NCBI GenBank assembly: GCA_905182985.1
Contig: CAJJDN010000141.1
Span: forward strand, 9,312-73,311
Direction of reading: 5' to 3'
Origin: Paramecium sonneborni
Lineage: Eukaryota; Ciliophora; Oligohymenophorea; Peniculida; Parameciidae
DNA: 64,000 nucleotides
Part shown: piece after piece, positions 25,057 to 38,444 of the stretch
Position numbering within the stretch: the first letter of the stretch is position 1
How the letters are laid out: each line of letters opens with the position of its first letter
Notes under the pieces: generated by a model
The model's input: the letters and a program-made list of their open reading frames with translations, nothing else
Database searches by the model: none
What the model was told of the DNA's origin: nothing
Made by a program: the position numbers and the translations under genes

Positions 25057-28000
25057 TCAAGCAAATATTCCAAAAATAATTAATGAAATTGTGATACCAC
25101 CTAAGATATATCCATTATTTGTATCCGTATTCGTATTGGGATTAGGATTGTACATTTCGTTTTTCGTAAACAATTTACATTTAACACATTTATACTTTGC
25201 TTCATCCCAAGTGAAGGAAAAAAATGTAGATGTATAACAAATATCTTATGAAATAGTTGATGGGTCTCCAGCTATACAAACGTTATTACTCAAAACACAA
25301 ATGGTATAATAAGTTTCATCAAAACTTGGGATGGGATTGCAGATGGTACCAATAGCAATTCCTTGACAATCCATCTCAGAACATTTTGTTTTAGTGCTGG
25401 TTCCATTTGTAGTATTTGTCCATTTACATGCTTTTGGTTTGCTTTTGCATGCATCTTCATCACTATTAGCATTTTCACAAGATGTGAACAATTAACATAA
25501 TCCATAATTTTAATCAGTAACTGTTGGCGCTGGTGTGAATGCACATTTTCCATCTAATCCTCCTGCTTTGCATGATAATTTATTCTTATAATGAGCACAT
25601 TTATCTTTGTTGACACAATTAACTCCATTAGAAACGCATTCATTTTTTGGAATTTAACCAATGCAAGCATTATTAGTCATTCCTTTAATATCAGAGCATT
25701 ACTTAAATCTACATGGTTAAGTTCCACTAATTATGAAATTCCATGCACAGGGATTACCATCTGGATCAATAGTACAAGCTGCTTCAGTTTGATAAGAAGA
25801 ACATGGAGCTCTGGCAACACATTCAGTTCCATCAGTTGTACATAATCCACTCATAACTTTATAATTTAAACATTCGAAATCAGTTCTGACTGAATAGTCT
25901 ATACATTCTCTAGATTTACAGGATGTCTCAGTCCAATGGCATAATGACTCAGTATCAGCAGAACAAGTTATTTAGTTCAGGTAATCAGAGCAAAGTCCTT
26001 TATTAATACATTTAGTTCCATCCCAACTACATTTAGTTCCCACAGCTTTGCATTTTTCTAATGAAGTATTTATAGCATCACTACAAATTATGGATTACTT
26101 GCATATACCTTATATACCTTGGGATAGCCATTAACATTTAGTATTATTTACACCAATCAAGCAGGAATCAATATCTTCATATTTTTCACATTGAGTTACA
26201 GCTCTGCATGTTTTAATACTTGGAACACATTGAGTAGAGAAAGCTTAACAGAAATCAAAAGATGGATTAGTTATATCAGTACATTTGGAGTACTCATAAC
26301 ATACTCCATTAACATATAAGCATGGATATCCAGAGCCATTTTTTAAACAGTATTATGGATTACCAGTGAATACATTACATACGAAATCTGGACCCATACA
26401 CATTTTACCTGTAGTCTAACAGCCAGCTAGAAATGTGAAGCAAAGTTCATTAGTCGCAAATTCTCCATCAGCACATTATCTTTATCTACATAGTTCATTC
26501 GTTGAATCCCATGTGCATCTTTTTGATAATTCAGTTGTATTAGCAGCTTCACAAATGGATTTAGATGTATAGGATGAACATTCTCCAATTGTCACACATC
26601 CAACTCCGCTAGTAGTGCATGTCTTATCTCTTTAAAAGCAATCATTATGAGTTGTAATGGATTCCTCATAATCAGCACATGTGAAATCTCTGCAACCAAT
26701 AGCATCATTGGCACTAGTAAATCCTGCACATCTATTTCCATTCTATAATGGAGTATTCACACAAACACTAAGACCTTAATCAGTTAATTAATCACATTTT
26801 GTTACTAAGCTTCTACATTGTCTTGCCAATTAACATTATTTATTTTCAGTACATAAAGTTGAAGAAATGTAATCATCACAGCTAATATTAATCTTGCATC
26901 CTCTTCCTGTAGTTCTACAACTTGGGTGATACTATTAACATTGATCATCAGTTCTATATGTATTAGGTGCTTCATAACAAACTCGAGGTTTACAACTCAC
27001 TTTTTTTGCAGAAATTACACTAGGCTAACATGGACCATCAGTGGCAGTGAATTACGAGCATGTTTCAGCATTTCCTTCAAAAAATGAACATGGTTTTCCA
27101 ATATCTACACAGACGGTACCATTTGTAATACATTTTTAGGTAGTTGATGGAGCAATAGGTGGTAAGAAGTCTTAACATTCTTAGTCAGTTGTACCAGCTT
27201 TATCTGAACATTTTCTATCTGTACAATTATCAATTTTCGTACTACTTGATCCCCAACAATGTTGAGTTCCGTAAATTTCCTTAAATTCTTTACAGGTTTC
27301 CTGAGTTCCCATGTATGATAAACAATCTGCAGCAATGCTCACACATCCAACTCCATTAAAGATACATCCAGAAAGGAGGTTTTCACAATCGCTATAATCC
27401 AAAACTGTAGTCATATCAGTACATTTTTTATCTCTGCAAGCAGTCTTAGTAGTAGCTGAATCTCCAAAGCATTTCTTTCCATTTCCTGTGAATAACTAAC
27501 ATTGAGCCTTTGTACCATAATATGATGAACAGGGTTCTGATTAATTAATGCAACCTTAACCTTTATTTAAACAATTAGGATGGAATTATTAACAGTCAGA
27601 ATCAGTTGTTGCTGTAACATTCAATCCACAAGTTAATTTTGTACAATGAGCGTCAGTTGTTGCTAAAGTTCCTTTTGCACAAGTTGATTTATTATCAGTA
27701 TCAAGTGCCCAATTACAAAATGAATCAAATCCAATCTAATTAGCACATGTAGTAGATGCAACTATACAACCTTACCCAGAAGATTTGCATAAAGAAGAAT
27801 AGGTTTTACATTCTGAATGAGTTTAGAAACCAAATGTTGCATCATCATTACAACCTCTCTATTTGCAAGTAGTATCTGTATTAAAATTAGCTGTGCAGAA
27901 GTCACCAGCTGTATTCTTGATTTCATTACAGAATTAAATTGCATTGCTTCCTCCAGTAGCATAAGCACAAGTACTTAAGGCAGTATAACATTTATTATTA

Positions 28001-31000
28001 TAATAAACACATCCAGTCACATACTTATCGCAATATTCAATACTATTTGCTCCTATTACATTTTCGCATGTTGCTGAAATACAACCAGTACCAGTTCCAA
28101 AGCACAATTTTCCATTTGTATCGATTTATTTAGCACAATCAGAAACTATAGAACTAGCAGTTCCACCAATATATGTCTTGCAAGCATCCAAAGCTATACA
28201 AGTATTTCCTGAAAAGTATGTACAGGAACCAGAAGTAGGTATTGCTTATTAACAAGTTGCTAATTTGACTTCAATATCTAACAATGACGAAACATTATAA
28301 TTTTTGCAAATATTAACAACTGCACATTTAGTTCCAGTAATAAAAGTACATTTTGCAGAAGTAGTATTAATTAAATTATTACAATAAGATTGCTAATGAG
28401 CTAAAAGAATTAATGTTTCAGGTAGACTATAACTAGTACATGCTGCTTGTTTAATATAACAAATTCTAATTTTAGGTTAATATGTACATCCTATACCAGT
28501 TAAATTACAATCAACTTATGATTAAGGAGAAAGTGTATCTTCGCATGAATAATTTCTGCACGACGTTGTTCCTGTAGTCCATGAACATTTTCCTCCATCT
28601 AATTTCATTCTTGCTTAACAAAATTCTAGTTTTCCATTATTTGGAAGGATATTCCATCCATTACAAGCAGAAGGAGGATCAGAACACGAGGTAGCATTGA
28701 TAACCCATGAACATTTAGCTCCATCTAATTTAGTTCTGGTTTAACAAAATGTTAATTATCCTTAAGATGGGAGATTATTCCATCCATTACAAGTAGAAGG
28801 TAAATTTTAACAAGTAGTTCCAGCACTCCATGAACATTTTTCTCGATTTGATCTAATTCTGGCTTAACAAAATTCTAATTGTCCTGATGTTGGTAAACTA
28901 TTCCATTCAGCACATGTTTTTGGAGCAGAAATACATGCAGTACCATAATTCCATGAGCAACATACACCAACTTAATCTATTCTAGCTTAACAATGTGTTA
29001 ATTTATCAGTAATTTGAAGACCACTAATATTAAAGCATATTTCAACTGCATCTTCGCAATTTGTTCCAGTACTCCATGAACATCTTTTTCCTTTTTGATT
29101 TACTTTTTTTTAACAAGTTGTTAATCCATTATCGGCTGTAACACCTGTATAACCTGAACATAATGCTTAAGCAACTACACAATTACCGCTTCCTGGATAA
29201 GTACAATATTTAGAATCTGGACCAGGGTTAGTTTAACATTCATTTATTTTTGCATCATTATCAGTTGCAACAGTAGCGATTGTACAAGCAGCTCTTGCTA
29301 TACAGCTTGCATTTGTAGCATGTTTTTTGCATCCTAGTATAGTTCTTAAATCACAATCACCATCAACAGTAATACCAGAGGTAACTATTGTACATGAAGT
29401 AGCAGTAGTTGGAGCAGAACAATCTGCTGCACCATCAACGAATGCATATGCAGTTCCTGTTATATCTCTCAATTTACTACAAGTCAATCGTTTTCCAGTA
29501 TTATTACCTCCAGCAACTGAAGTATATCCTGTACAACTTTTACCAGTAGCACAACCACCTGCATTACTATTTGCAAGAGCATCATATGAACAGTATTCAT
29601 TAACTGTATTATCATACATATTCTAACAAAATAATTGCTTCTTGTCAGCATCATTAGCAGAAACTGGAAATCTATAATTTGCACACACAACTCTAGTATA
29701 ACAACTTCCTGAATAGTATTTACAGCTACCAGTTCCTAAATTACAATCTGCTTATGATGTTGGTGATTAAATAGCACTACAAGCTAATATCGTTATAGCA
29801 GAAGGAGAAGCTGGAATAGTAGGAGGAGAAGGAGTTGAAACAGCATCAACACAATTAGCACTAGAGGTTGTTGGAATATATGCACATTATTTAACAGTTC
29901 CTGAATTATCAGATTTTAGTGCTGAGCAGAATGTATCCTAAGTTTTGATTTCTGTTAATTTATAACCAGTGCATGCTGTTTAGGTAGTAATACATTGATT
30001 ATTTGCAAATTAGCATTTTCCATCATTTAATTAAAAATTACAATCTACTGTACTTAAAGGAAAAAGGATTTCTTCGCATGTGTTTATGTCTGAACATACT
30101 GTACTTGAACTGGCCTCATAAGAACATTTTGTTGGAGTAACTGAATTTGTAAACATTCCATTGCACCATCTGAGTTTATCTACTGCATTAGTAAGATTAC
30201 TTGGAATCGTATATGAACCACAAGAATTTTAAGGAGCATAACAATAAGTATCATTTAATTTGCATGAAGCTTGTCCATTATAATTTTCACATGAAATTTT
30301 ATTCAATGTACTGATCCATAAGTTGCATGCCCTAACTTAACATGTTCCTGTGATTTCTGTATTATATGAACACAATACCCCTGATTATGTTGTTATAGAA
30401 TTACAATAAGCCTACTTTTTATCATTATCAGAATTATTCAATTTATATTCTGTACAATTACTCAAATGTTGCATACAAACAGTATCTCCATATTTTAATC
30501 TGCAATCATTATGATATAATAAGCAATCAAGATTATTTTTTACTCCAGTTTTTGAAGCACAGTCAGTCTTCTTTGAAATACAGGCTTCCAATCTTGTGCA
30601 TTTATCAGCTCCTAAATTTCCTGAGAATTTTAAACATTTTTGAGTAGTTCCTTTATAGGATCCACATTCAGCTGTTTTAGCAATACATCCAATTCCCTTT
30701 GTTACACATCCAGATAAAAATGTATTACAATCACTATCAGTTTAACTAGTTGTATCATCATTGCAATCAATAGCTCTGCATTTACCAGCTGATCCGGCCA
30801 TGCATAGATTGGTTCTATTATTCCCTTTAAATTTTTTACAAGTAATTTAATCACCTGTGTAGTCTGTACAAGGTGCAGATGAAAGAATACAACTTCCATT
30901 TCCATTATATGAACATCCTATTAAAAAGGACTCACAAGTTGAGTCATCTTTCATATTAATTGCTTGGGTGCACAACTTATCAACACAAGCACCAGTTGGA

Positions 31001-32997
31001 CTTGTATTCCAGCATCTAACTGTTTGATTTCCTTTAAATTTATCACATTAATCAGGAGTTCCACTATAACTTTTGCATGGTGCTGTATTAATAATACAAC
31101 CTTCTCCTTTTGTAACACATCCTCTTAAATAATTATCACAACCTTTATCATTTTTTTGATTGAGATAGGGATCATCGCAAGTTCGTGGTTTGCAAGCTGT
31201 CGTTTCTGTTGCATTGGCATCATTTGTGCATTTTGCTTTGTAGGCTAAACATGTTTATTTTGATCCTTTAAATTGGGTTGCACAATTAGTACCATCAACA
31301 CAATTTATTTTATTAGTTACACAGCCTTCGAGTAATTGATTACAAGTATAATCATCAGTACCAATGAAATCGTTGCATCTAGCATCTCTACAAGCAAATT
31401 CTTCCCATTTACATGGTTTATTTTAAATCCTAACATTTTCGCATATTGATTTTGTAAACAATTATCCACAACTAGTATTGGAAACACAGATTTGATTCCA
31501 CCCACAATTGTTTATTCCTTAACAAATAATCTATTTCACTATATCCTGACAAACCATCTTTGCTGTACATCCTTCTCCCGTTGTGATGCAATCACCCTTG
31601 TATTCATCACATTATTTATTTGTTGTAAATGAAGAAGGAGCTTCTGTACATACTCTTGCTGCACAATTATTACCAGATGCTGCTTATTTGCATCGTCCAT
31701 CTAATCCATATAATGAATTGCAAGATGTACCATCATCTGTATAAGTATAAGATGAACAATTTTATAATTTAGCCACACATCCTTTTCCCGTGGTCTTACA
31801 GAAAGTTTGAATTGCTGAACATTAAGCTTAAGTTGTAAAAGTTTCATTACTATCATCTACACAATCTTTCACTGAACATTTGGCAGTAATTGAAATTCCT
31901 TTACAATTTCCATCTGATCCTTTCAAACCTGTACAAGTAGTGATTGTTCCATCATATGTATTACATAGATCTAATGCATCAACACATGATCTTCCATTTG
32001 ATATACATCCTGACTTCCATTTATTGCATTCATCATCAGTTACTGCTGTCTTTTAATCACATTTTCTAACTCTGCATTTAGTACCATTACGATCCCCAGC
32101 ACATTATCCATCTGTACCAATATATCCAATACAAGTTGTAGCATTTCCATCATAAGATGAGCAAGAACCTAAAGTTGCAATACATCCTTTTCCTGTTGTT
32201 ACACATCCAGTTTATTATCTAGCACAATCTTAATCAGTATTAAATGAAACATTTGCATCTGTACATACTCGAACTCTACAATTATTACAATAAAAATTGT
32301 ATTCGCAATTTCCATCAGATCCCCTCATATTCTTACATGTTTCTTAAGTTCCTTGATAACTAGCACATGGTGGTATTACATCAATACATCCTGCACCTGT
32401 TGTTTTACAACCAGATAACCATTAACTACATTCTGTATCAGTAGTAAGTGAAGTATCAGCTTCACTACATTTATAGTCTCTACATCTCTCTCCATCAAGT
32501 TTACATTTGAATGGACTTTTAATTATTGGGGTTGTCTCACATTATTCTTTAGTATAAACAACACATTCAAGAATATTTGTGCATGTGACTCCATCTGTTA
32601 TGCACATATTAGATATTCCTTAACAATCACTATGGGTAGTCATGACATAGGCTGAACATCCAGTAAAATGTGTGCATTTTCCTTGAATTAAAGCGCATCC
32701 AACAGTTTTAGAACATTATTCTATCTCTATAGTTTAACAATAGGAGGGAGAGCTAGAAGCTGGTGGTTATGGTGGTTATGGTGATGGTTATGGAGGTGGT
32801 TGTGGTGGAATTGTTGTTGTCTTTGCACATGATCCTGGGGTAGTTGCTGTTTTATCTGTCCAAATGCACCCAAATTATACACAGTCCATATACGATTTGA
32901 ATTATGTGCAGTCATCACATTAATCTGATTTTTTCACTGTGACATACTTGTTTACTGTTAACAAATATGTTATTAAAAGCAAATATTTTATTTGCAT
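25057..32997 (-). CDS. Giant cysteine-rich GPI-type surface antigen (immobilization-antigen family)
   Basis: One uninterrupted frame of 2647 codons, from ATG 32997 to TGA at 25057, with no intron. It starts with a signal peptide (MQIKYLLLITYLLTVNKYV). A Pro/Gln linker (TTTIPPQPPPQPSPQPPQPP) follows at about residues 68-87. Then come dozens of Cys-rich periods of the kind C-x-W and C-x-D/R-x-C, for example QETCKEFKEIYGTQHCWG followed by DNCTDRKCSDKAGTTD. These match the Paramecium surface-antigen domain, which has regularly spaced Cys. The end, NTNTDTNNGYILGGIT plus a short hydrophobic tail, fits a GPI-anchor signal. Such antigens coat the cell and cilia and are expressed in a mutually exclusive way. 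The size agrees with known i-antigens. Ser/Thr/Ala are abundant. The family assignment is strong; serotype identity is not determinable. Confidence 0.88.
28560..29130 (-). repeat. Tandem ~41-residue repeats inside the surface antigen
   Basis: Four to five units with a period of about 124-125 bp, for example from 28582, 28707 and 28831. Each carries W-N-x-L-P, then G-Q-L-x-F-C-Q-x-R and K-C-S-W. Neighbouring units differ at scattered positions, with the Cys and Trp kept. Central tandem repeats are usual in Paramecium surface antigens. Confidence 0.8.
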
Positions 32998-33772
32998 ATT
33001 TTTAATAATTTTATATTTAATAACTAAAATCTACTTTTTGATTTATTTGAAGAATCTAAATTTTTTATGTTTATAAGAAACAGTCTCTAAATATTCTATA
33101 AGTATATTGTTTTTTGATTCTTGTAAATTCTAGCAATTTAAAAATATTTAAGACTCCTCAAGTTAATTATTCATTTCATACTTTATCTAATAACGCATAT
33201 TTAAAAAAATTATTCTATTGCTTTTTTTTTTTTATTATAACTATATTCAATATCTATCCTGGCCTTAAGTATTTCTTTTCTTCGTTATCAAGACTTATTC
33301 AATCTATCTGCATTTCTAGTTTGTATATTAATCAAAATTACTTAAAAATAATTTATTTTTGAATAATTATTCATCTGGATTTATTTATTCGTCAAAAAAT
33401 AATAAAATAACAAATCCAACTTAAAAAACTGAATATCATAAAATAAAGCTTTCTTAGAAGTCAAATAAAAATCCTCTTCAATTTTCTTTGAGAAAATTCT
33501 TTTAATTAGTGAAGAGGGTTATCATCAATCCAACTACCGTTATAATTTTGCCAATAAATCATCAAAGAAATAGAATCAATTTTAAATTTCGAGTTAAATT
33601 AACTCAATTCTGATAATATAATTATGCTTAGAAAGCAAATTTATGAAAAAAAATTACATTGTATTTAATTTAATAATAGATATAATATACTTTGAAAAAA
33701 TTAAAAATTCATAGAATTCATTACATAATTTATTTGCAAATCAAATATGATAATGAGATAATTAAATAAATA
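32998..33772. other. Intergenic upstream of the antigen gene
   Basis: Holds the presumed promoter of the leftward antigen gene; no defined motif is visible. A minus-strand frame ending at TGA 33461 (including IYWQNYNGSWIDDNPLHQL) looks mildly coding but has no clear start. It may be a relic. The plus-strand frame at 33114-33362 is Phe/Ile/Tyr-rich and looks like translated AT sequence. Confidence 0.45.
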
Positions 33773-34402
33773 TCAGGAATGATTTTTTTTGTTGAAATTA
33801 AATCTTTATTTAATCCAATTATTGATTGTTTATTTTATTAAACTATTTCTTAACTTCAGTTTTAAATAAAGTTATTTCTAATTTTCTTATTACTCAATTA
33901 TTTCTGTAGTTTCGATTTGATTAATTGTTTTAATTCTTCTTGAAGAATCCTTATTACTTGTAATAACTTAAGGATGATTATTTTATTAAGAATTGAATCT
34001 TGTAAATGATATATTATTGCCTTAAAAATTTTAGTTAATATTTAATATGTTGGATTAGCTAATTGAAACACTTAAATTATTAGCTTTAAATTCTTTTTCA
34101 GAAAATTTCATTTATTTTGCTTATAAATTCAAAAAGGGATATGTTTCTGTTTCAGAATTATTAATTCTCAATTAATCTCTTTTCACCAACCTTTTTAACT
34201 ATAATTATTGTAAATATTATCGAAATCTATCTGAGGAGACATTTTTTAGATTAGTAATACTACTAATTCTTAATGGGTTTGGATGTCTCAATTATGGTAG
34301 TGATACTATATTCTATCGTTATTTTCTGACAAGTAAATCTCCTTCATTTTAATTTGAATTGTTTATTGCTGTTTTCAGTTAATCATACCATAATTCATTC
34401 AT
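33773..34402 (-). CDS. Hypothetical protein, 209 residues, Asn/Gln/Ser-rich
   Basis: ATG 34402 to TGA at 33773, 210 codons in one exon, with many TAA/TAG read as Gln. It begins MNELWYDQLKTAINNSN. The middle is hydrophilic, with Pro, Arg and Ser (LPQLRHPNPLRISSITNL), then basic helices (FRQYLQQLQLKRLVKRDQL). The C-terminus is Lys-rich. There is no membrane segment, signal peptide or recognised domain. Composition is far more protein-like than random translation of this DNA, and both the start and the stop are clean. It lies upstream of, and in the same direction as, the surface antigen. Function is unknown. Confidence 0.55.
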
Positions 34403-35778
34403 TTATAATAAAATACCCAATTAATTTTTTAGAAAAATTACAAAAGTAAATGAGTGATTGGAAATTAAAATGAAAAATATTCACAATAATTAGAATATAA
34501 ATTACTAAATGAGAATAATAATTATTGTTTTTATTTATCTTCATATATATATTTTATATTTATTTTATTTGATGAAATTTAATATAAACAATCCCTTTTT
34601 AATTCAATTCATCTTGAAAAAAAATTACATTTTAGATTATTTTTGACAAAGATATCTACAAAATATTATCAGTATAGGCCTTATAAAAAGATAGAAGGAA
34701 TGAACTCTGTTTAAAATTGTAAAACTATGAATCTACAATACTAAATTATGTAATAACAATATAGATATTATTGCATTATTAAAATTATAAAAATAGATTT
34801 ATGCATGATTTACTTCTAGAATATTATAAAGAAAAGATGATGATAACTACTAAGAGTAAAATTGGTGTAAAAAGTAATTTATGATTCATAAAGAAATAAT
34901 AAATATGATAAGACATTTAGACAAAAAAAGTAAACATATCATAAACTTATAGTAGGACTTAGATTGCATCAGAAAAAAAACTTGTAAATATTCTTATAAA
35001 GAATAAATTTTATCATCTTAATATTTTAAAGTAGAAAAAATTTTAAATCAATCTATTTTAGTTTGAAAATTATTTTGATATAATATTGGATTGAGAATAA
35101 TTTTATATTTAAAGGATTAATAAAATATTAGATTAGTTACTAAAATAATATTTGAATTAGAATTAAGTTAATAATTTGCTTTTTGGGACAGAAATATAAT
35201 TTATTAATAAAAATGATTACATTTAACAAGCTGTTCATAACTAATTGAAGGAAATTTGGTGCTTTTGTTAACAAATAAAATTAGTCTTAATATCATCCAC
35301 CTTTCTAAAGAATTTCAACTTTAAGTTAACATTCTTACATTGAAAAATATCAAGAAACTTTTATGTCAACAATCTTTTTGAGCCTATTGAATATTCTATA
35401 TTAAAAAATTGAATTTGAGAAATAAAAGATAATTAACATATGCAGATTGGGTTTATAAAATGTTATGCTTAAGATCACCTTTGGAGTTTTAATAAATTCA
35501 AATCATTTTAAGGAGTGAAAATTAGAAAATGTTTATAATCTTATCATGATAATATTTTCAAAAGAATGATTAATCGAAAATTAAATTTAGGAATTATGTA
35601 AGAAAGTAAATGATATTAGGAGAAACAAGAGAATAGTTTTTAAAAGATTATCTAATTCCTCTTTTATAAATTAAAATGATACCAGAGCTGTTAATTTTAA
35701 GAGAATAAAAAGAAATTAAGAAATTGATTCTTATCATTAACTAATTTTAATTATTGTTATAAAAAAATTTTTGAATTA
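34403..35778. other. Intergenic, nothing recognised
   Basis: TGA and its complement are frequent in all frames, and no protein-like stretch was found. It contains the upstream region of the small hypothetical gene and the 3' flank of the WD40 gene. Confidence 0.55.
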
Positions 35779-37344
35779 TCATTTTTCTAAATATTTTCTA
35801 ATTTAAAGTTATGACGAATCCAGATCCCAAGTTATTAAAAACTAAGCATCATCGCTCATATAACCAAATAAAAAATTAGTTCCAAATTTAATGGATTATT
35901 CTGTTATAAACTCACCAGTTTCAATAATCCTAATCAAATTCACATAATTGGCATTCTTACTAACCAAAAGACATTTAGACTTAATATATTATTAAGGAAA
36001 ACTATAAAAACCATCTTTGCCTCCATTCAAAATAAATTCTTTAGTTTTAGAATATTATTTATTATTTTTATTCATTTAATAAATATACAATTATTCTATA
36101 CCTTCTGGCTAAAATACAAATAAATTATCATTTATAAAACATAATCTACTACCATATATTTATAGCGTTATTTTTTATATTACTACCCATTTTGAAGTTT
36201 ATTAAGACTGTTCTAGAATTAATATCAATTTATCACTGCCACAAGATATTAATTTATTTTATGATTAATTTAAACTTAATCCAAGTACATTCTTTTTATG
36301 TTCAATAATTGTTTGATAGCATAACCATGAATTTTTCTTTTTCCAAAATTTAATAGAGCAGTCATTACTGCCAGAAATTATCATATCTTCATTAATATTC
36401 TAAACTAAGCTATTAATGCCTTGTGTATGCCCATGTAATTTTTATTAACATGCCCAATTATTGTTTTTATTCAGAGACCAAATTATTATATAATTATCTT
36501 AACTTCCTGATACGAATTAATTAGAATTCTTAAAGAAATTTAAAGTATTAACATACTGTGTATGATTATTTAAAACTTGAATTAGACTTAAAAAATTTTA
36601 TTGAAATTCATAAACTTAAATTTGATTGTTACACCCAACTATTAATTGTGAACAATCTTTATTCATTGTTATTGCTTAACAATATTTATTTAATTAAATT
36701 AACCTCTAGTGTATTAATTAATAAGAAAATGGGATAAGGTTTAGCTAATCATCTATATGAATAATCTATTCTTCTTTTTGAGCTTTAACTTTCATTTAAT
36801 TAAGAATTTTCGAATTAGTATACTGCATTTATTATTAAATTGAACCTATTGAATATTCTTCAATAAAATTTGATAAAACAATAGATTGCTTGTCTTTTTT
36901 TTCAAAATTTTATGATTAATTTGTTAAATTTTTAAGATATATTTTTAAATAATCTGAGATCTAGATAATTTGTAAAATAGATTATTAGAATTATTCAGCT
37001 AACAATTCATCCAATGTATCTAATTAACAGAAATCTGATATTAAATTTTCAACTTCAGAGTGTCTTGATTCTGTAAGTTATTCAAAATTAATGTCCTTAA
37101 AGGGAATTAATGTACTGAAAATACATTCTAAAGCTTATCTTCCTTCATAAATTTACATTTATATATCATTAAAGATTTACATTCTTTTCTAAATCCACTC
37201 TAATGAAATTAATTTTTTAATATGCTATCCATGACTAAATAAGCAAAAATTACAAAAATATCTATACGATTAACATTATTTGTCAATACAAAATCCTATT
37301 ATTTTTTAATTGCGAAGGTCAGCTTCTGTACATTTATGATACAT
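35779..37344 (-). CDS. WD40-repeat protein with N-terminal Cys/His motif
   Basis: ATG 37344 to TGA at 35779, 522 codons, apparently intronless. The N-terminus MYHKCTEADLRNQ is followed by a B-box-like zinc pattern (CIDKQCQSYRYFCNFCLFSH). A helical, probably coiled-coil middle comes next (residues ~60-230). The C-terminal half holds WD40 blades with typical ends: FVSGSQDNYIIIWSL, IISGSNDCSIKFWKK and LISCGSDKLILILE, plus GHTQGINSLV at a blade start. WD40 propellers are protein-binding platforms. A zinc motif, a coil and WD repeats in this order are common in a large Paramecium paralogue family of unknown function. Blade counts are uncertain because later ones are divergent. Confidence 0.8.
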
Positions 37345-38444
37345 ATTTTTATTGTTTTATTTAATCTTTTGTTAATAATATTAAAAATAGAATTTACAAA
37401 TAAAAAAATCACTTCGAATTATTTAATAAAATCATACTTTATGAATAATTCAAAGTATAAAAAAAATAATGTTATATTGATTTGATTTTAAGTTTAAAGT
37501 TAATTATAAATAACAGGGGTTTATAATTGATGATTCAAATATACAATGAGAACTATATATGTTTCAAATCTTAAATTTTTTTTGAGTTAGAACATTTATC
37601 AAACCAATTTTAAACCATCAAGAATGCATTCAAGCCAATATCTATTTAATAAATTTGAACTTGTAGTTAAATTACATGTAAATTTAAAAAATCAATTTTG
37701 TTTTAAATTAGGAAAGATGTTCAAGATAAACAATTAATTTAATACAAAAAGCAAAACTAAAACCAAAGTTTATTCCAACAAACTTTCCTCTAATGAGTTT
37801 ATAAATAATTTAACCATGCTGAGTTTGATTTTCAACTACTTTTTGTCAAACAATATAAAGTAATTCAATTCATTTAAAAATACAATTAATTAGTCCTAGT
37901 TAAAACTAGTTTATTTCTATTTTATTAAGTTTTGATTTAATATTTCATCCTTCTCCTTTATAACTTTAAAACTTTGAATAAGCCATTAAAAAATTCCCTG
38001 AATAATATGAAATTTTAAAATGATTTTAGACAGAAAATTACTTAATTTATTAGAAATTAAGGTATATTACATGAAGATCTCAGAAAAAATACAAAAATCA
38101 ATGTTAATTAATGATACTAATAGAAAGAGATAGTAATGATAAATACATATAGTATCTAGATTTTAGTTAACACATTGCTAAGGATAAAGGGTTGTCAACA
38201 TAGCTGAACCTTATAGATATTTTAAAAAATTTTTGGATACTACTTTCAAAGGTAAAATTCAAATCTTGATGAGAATAAATCCATGAATTTTTAATTCCTA
38301 TAACTTCAATTCGTTATACTAAAATTAAAAAATATATACTTTAATTATTTATTTTAATTAGAAAGTTTAAACGATTAATTAGATATTTAATGAAAGAATA
38401 AATGAAGATAAAAAGTTATAACTTAATTAAACATTTATATAAAA
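37345..38444. other. Divergent intergenic region
   Basis: Lies between the starts of the leftward WD40 gene and the rightward MORN-like gene, so it should contain both promoters. It is long for a Paramecium intergenic region. No coding frame, RNA gene or defined motif is visible. Confidence 0.5.

Noticed and set aside
29327..29626. Plus-strand 99-residue frame within the antigen locus
   Set aside because: It is antisense to the continuous 2647-codon antigen frame, so it is a shadow of that gene's codon pattern.
33114..33362. 82-residue plus-strand frame
   Set aside because: Low-complexity Phe/Ile/Tyr/Leu composition typical of translated T-rich intergenic DNA; no conserved features.
34047..34457. 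136-codon plus-strand frame
   Set aside because: It overlaps the minus-strand 209-residue frame, which has much more protein-like composition and a clean start and stop.
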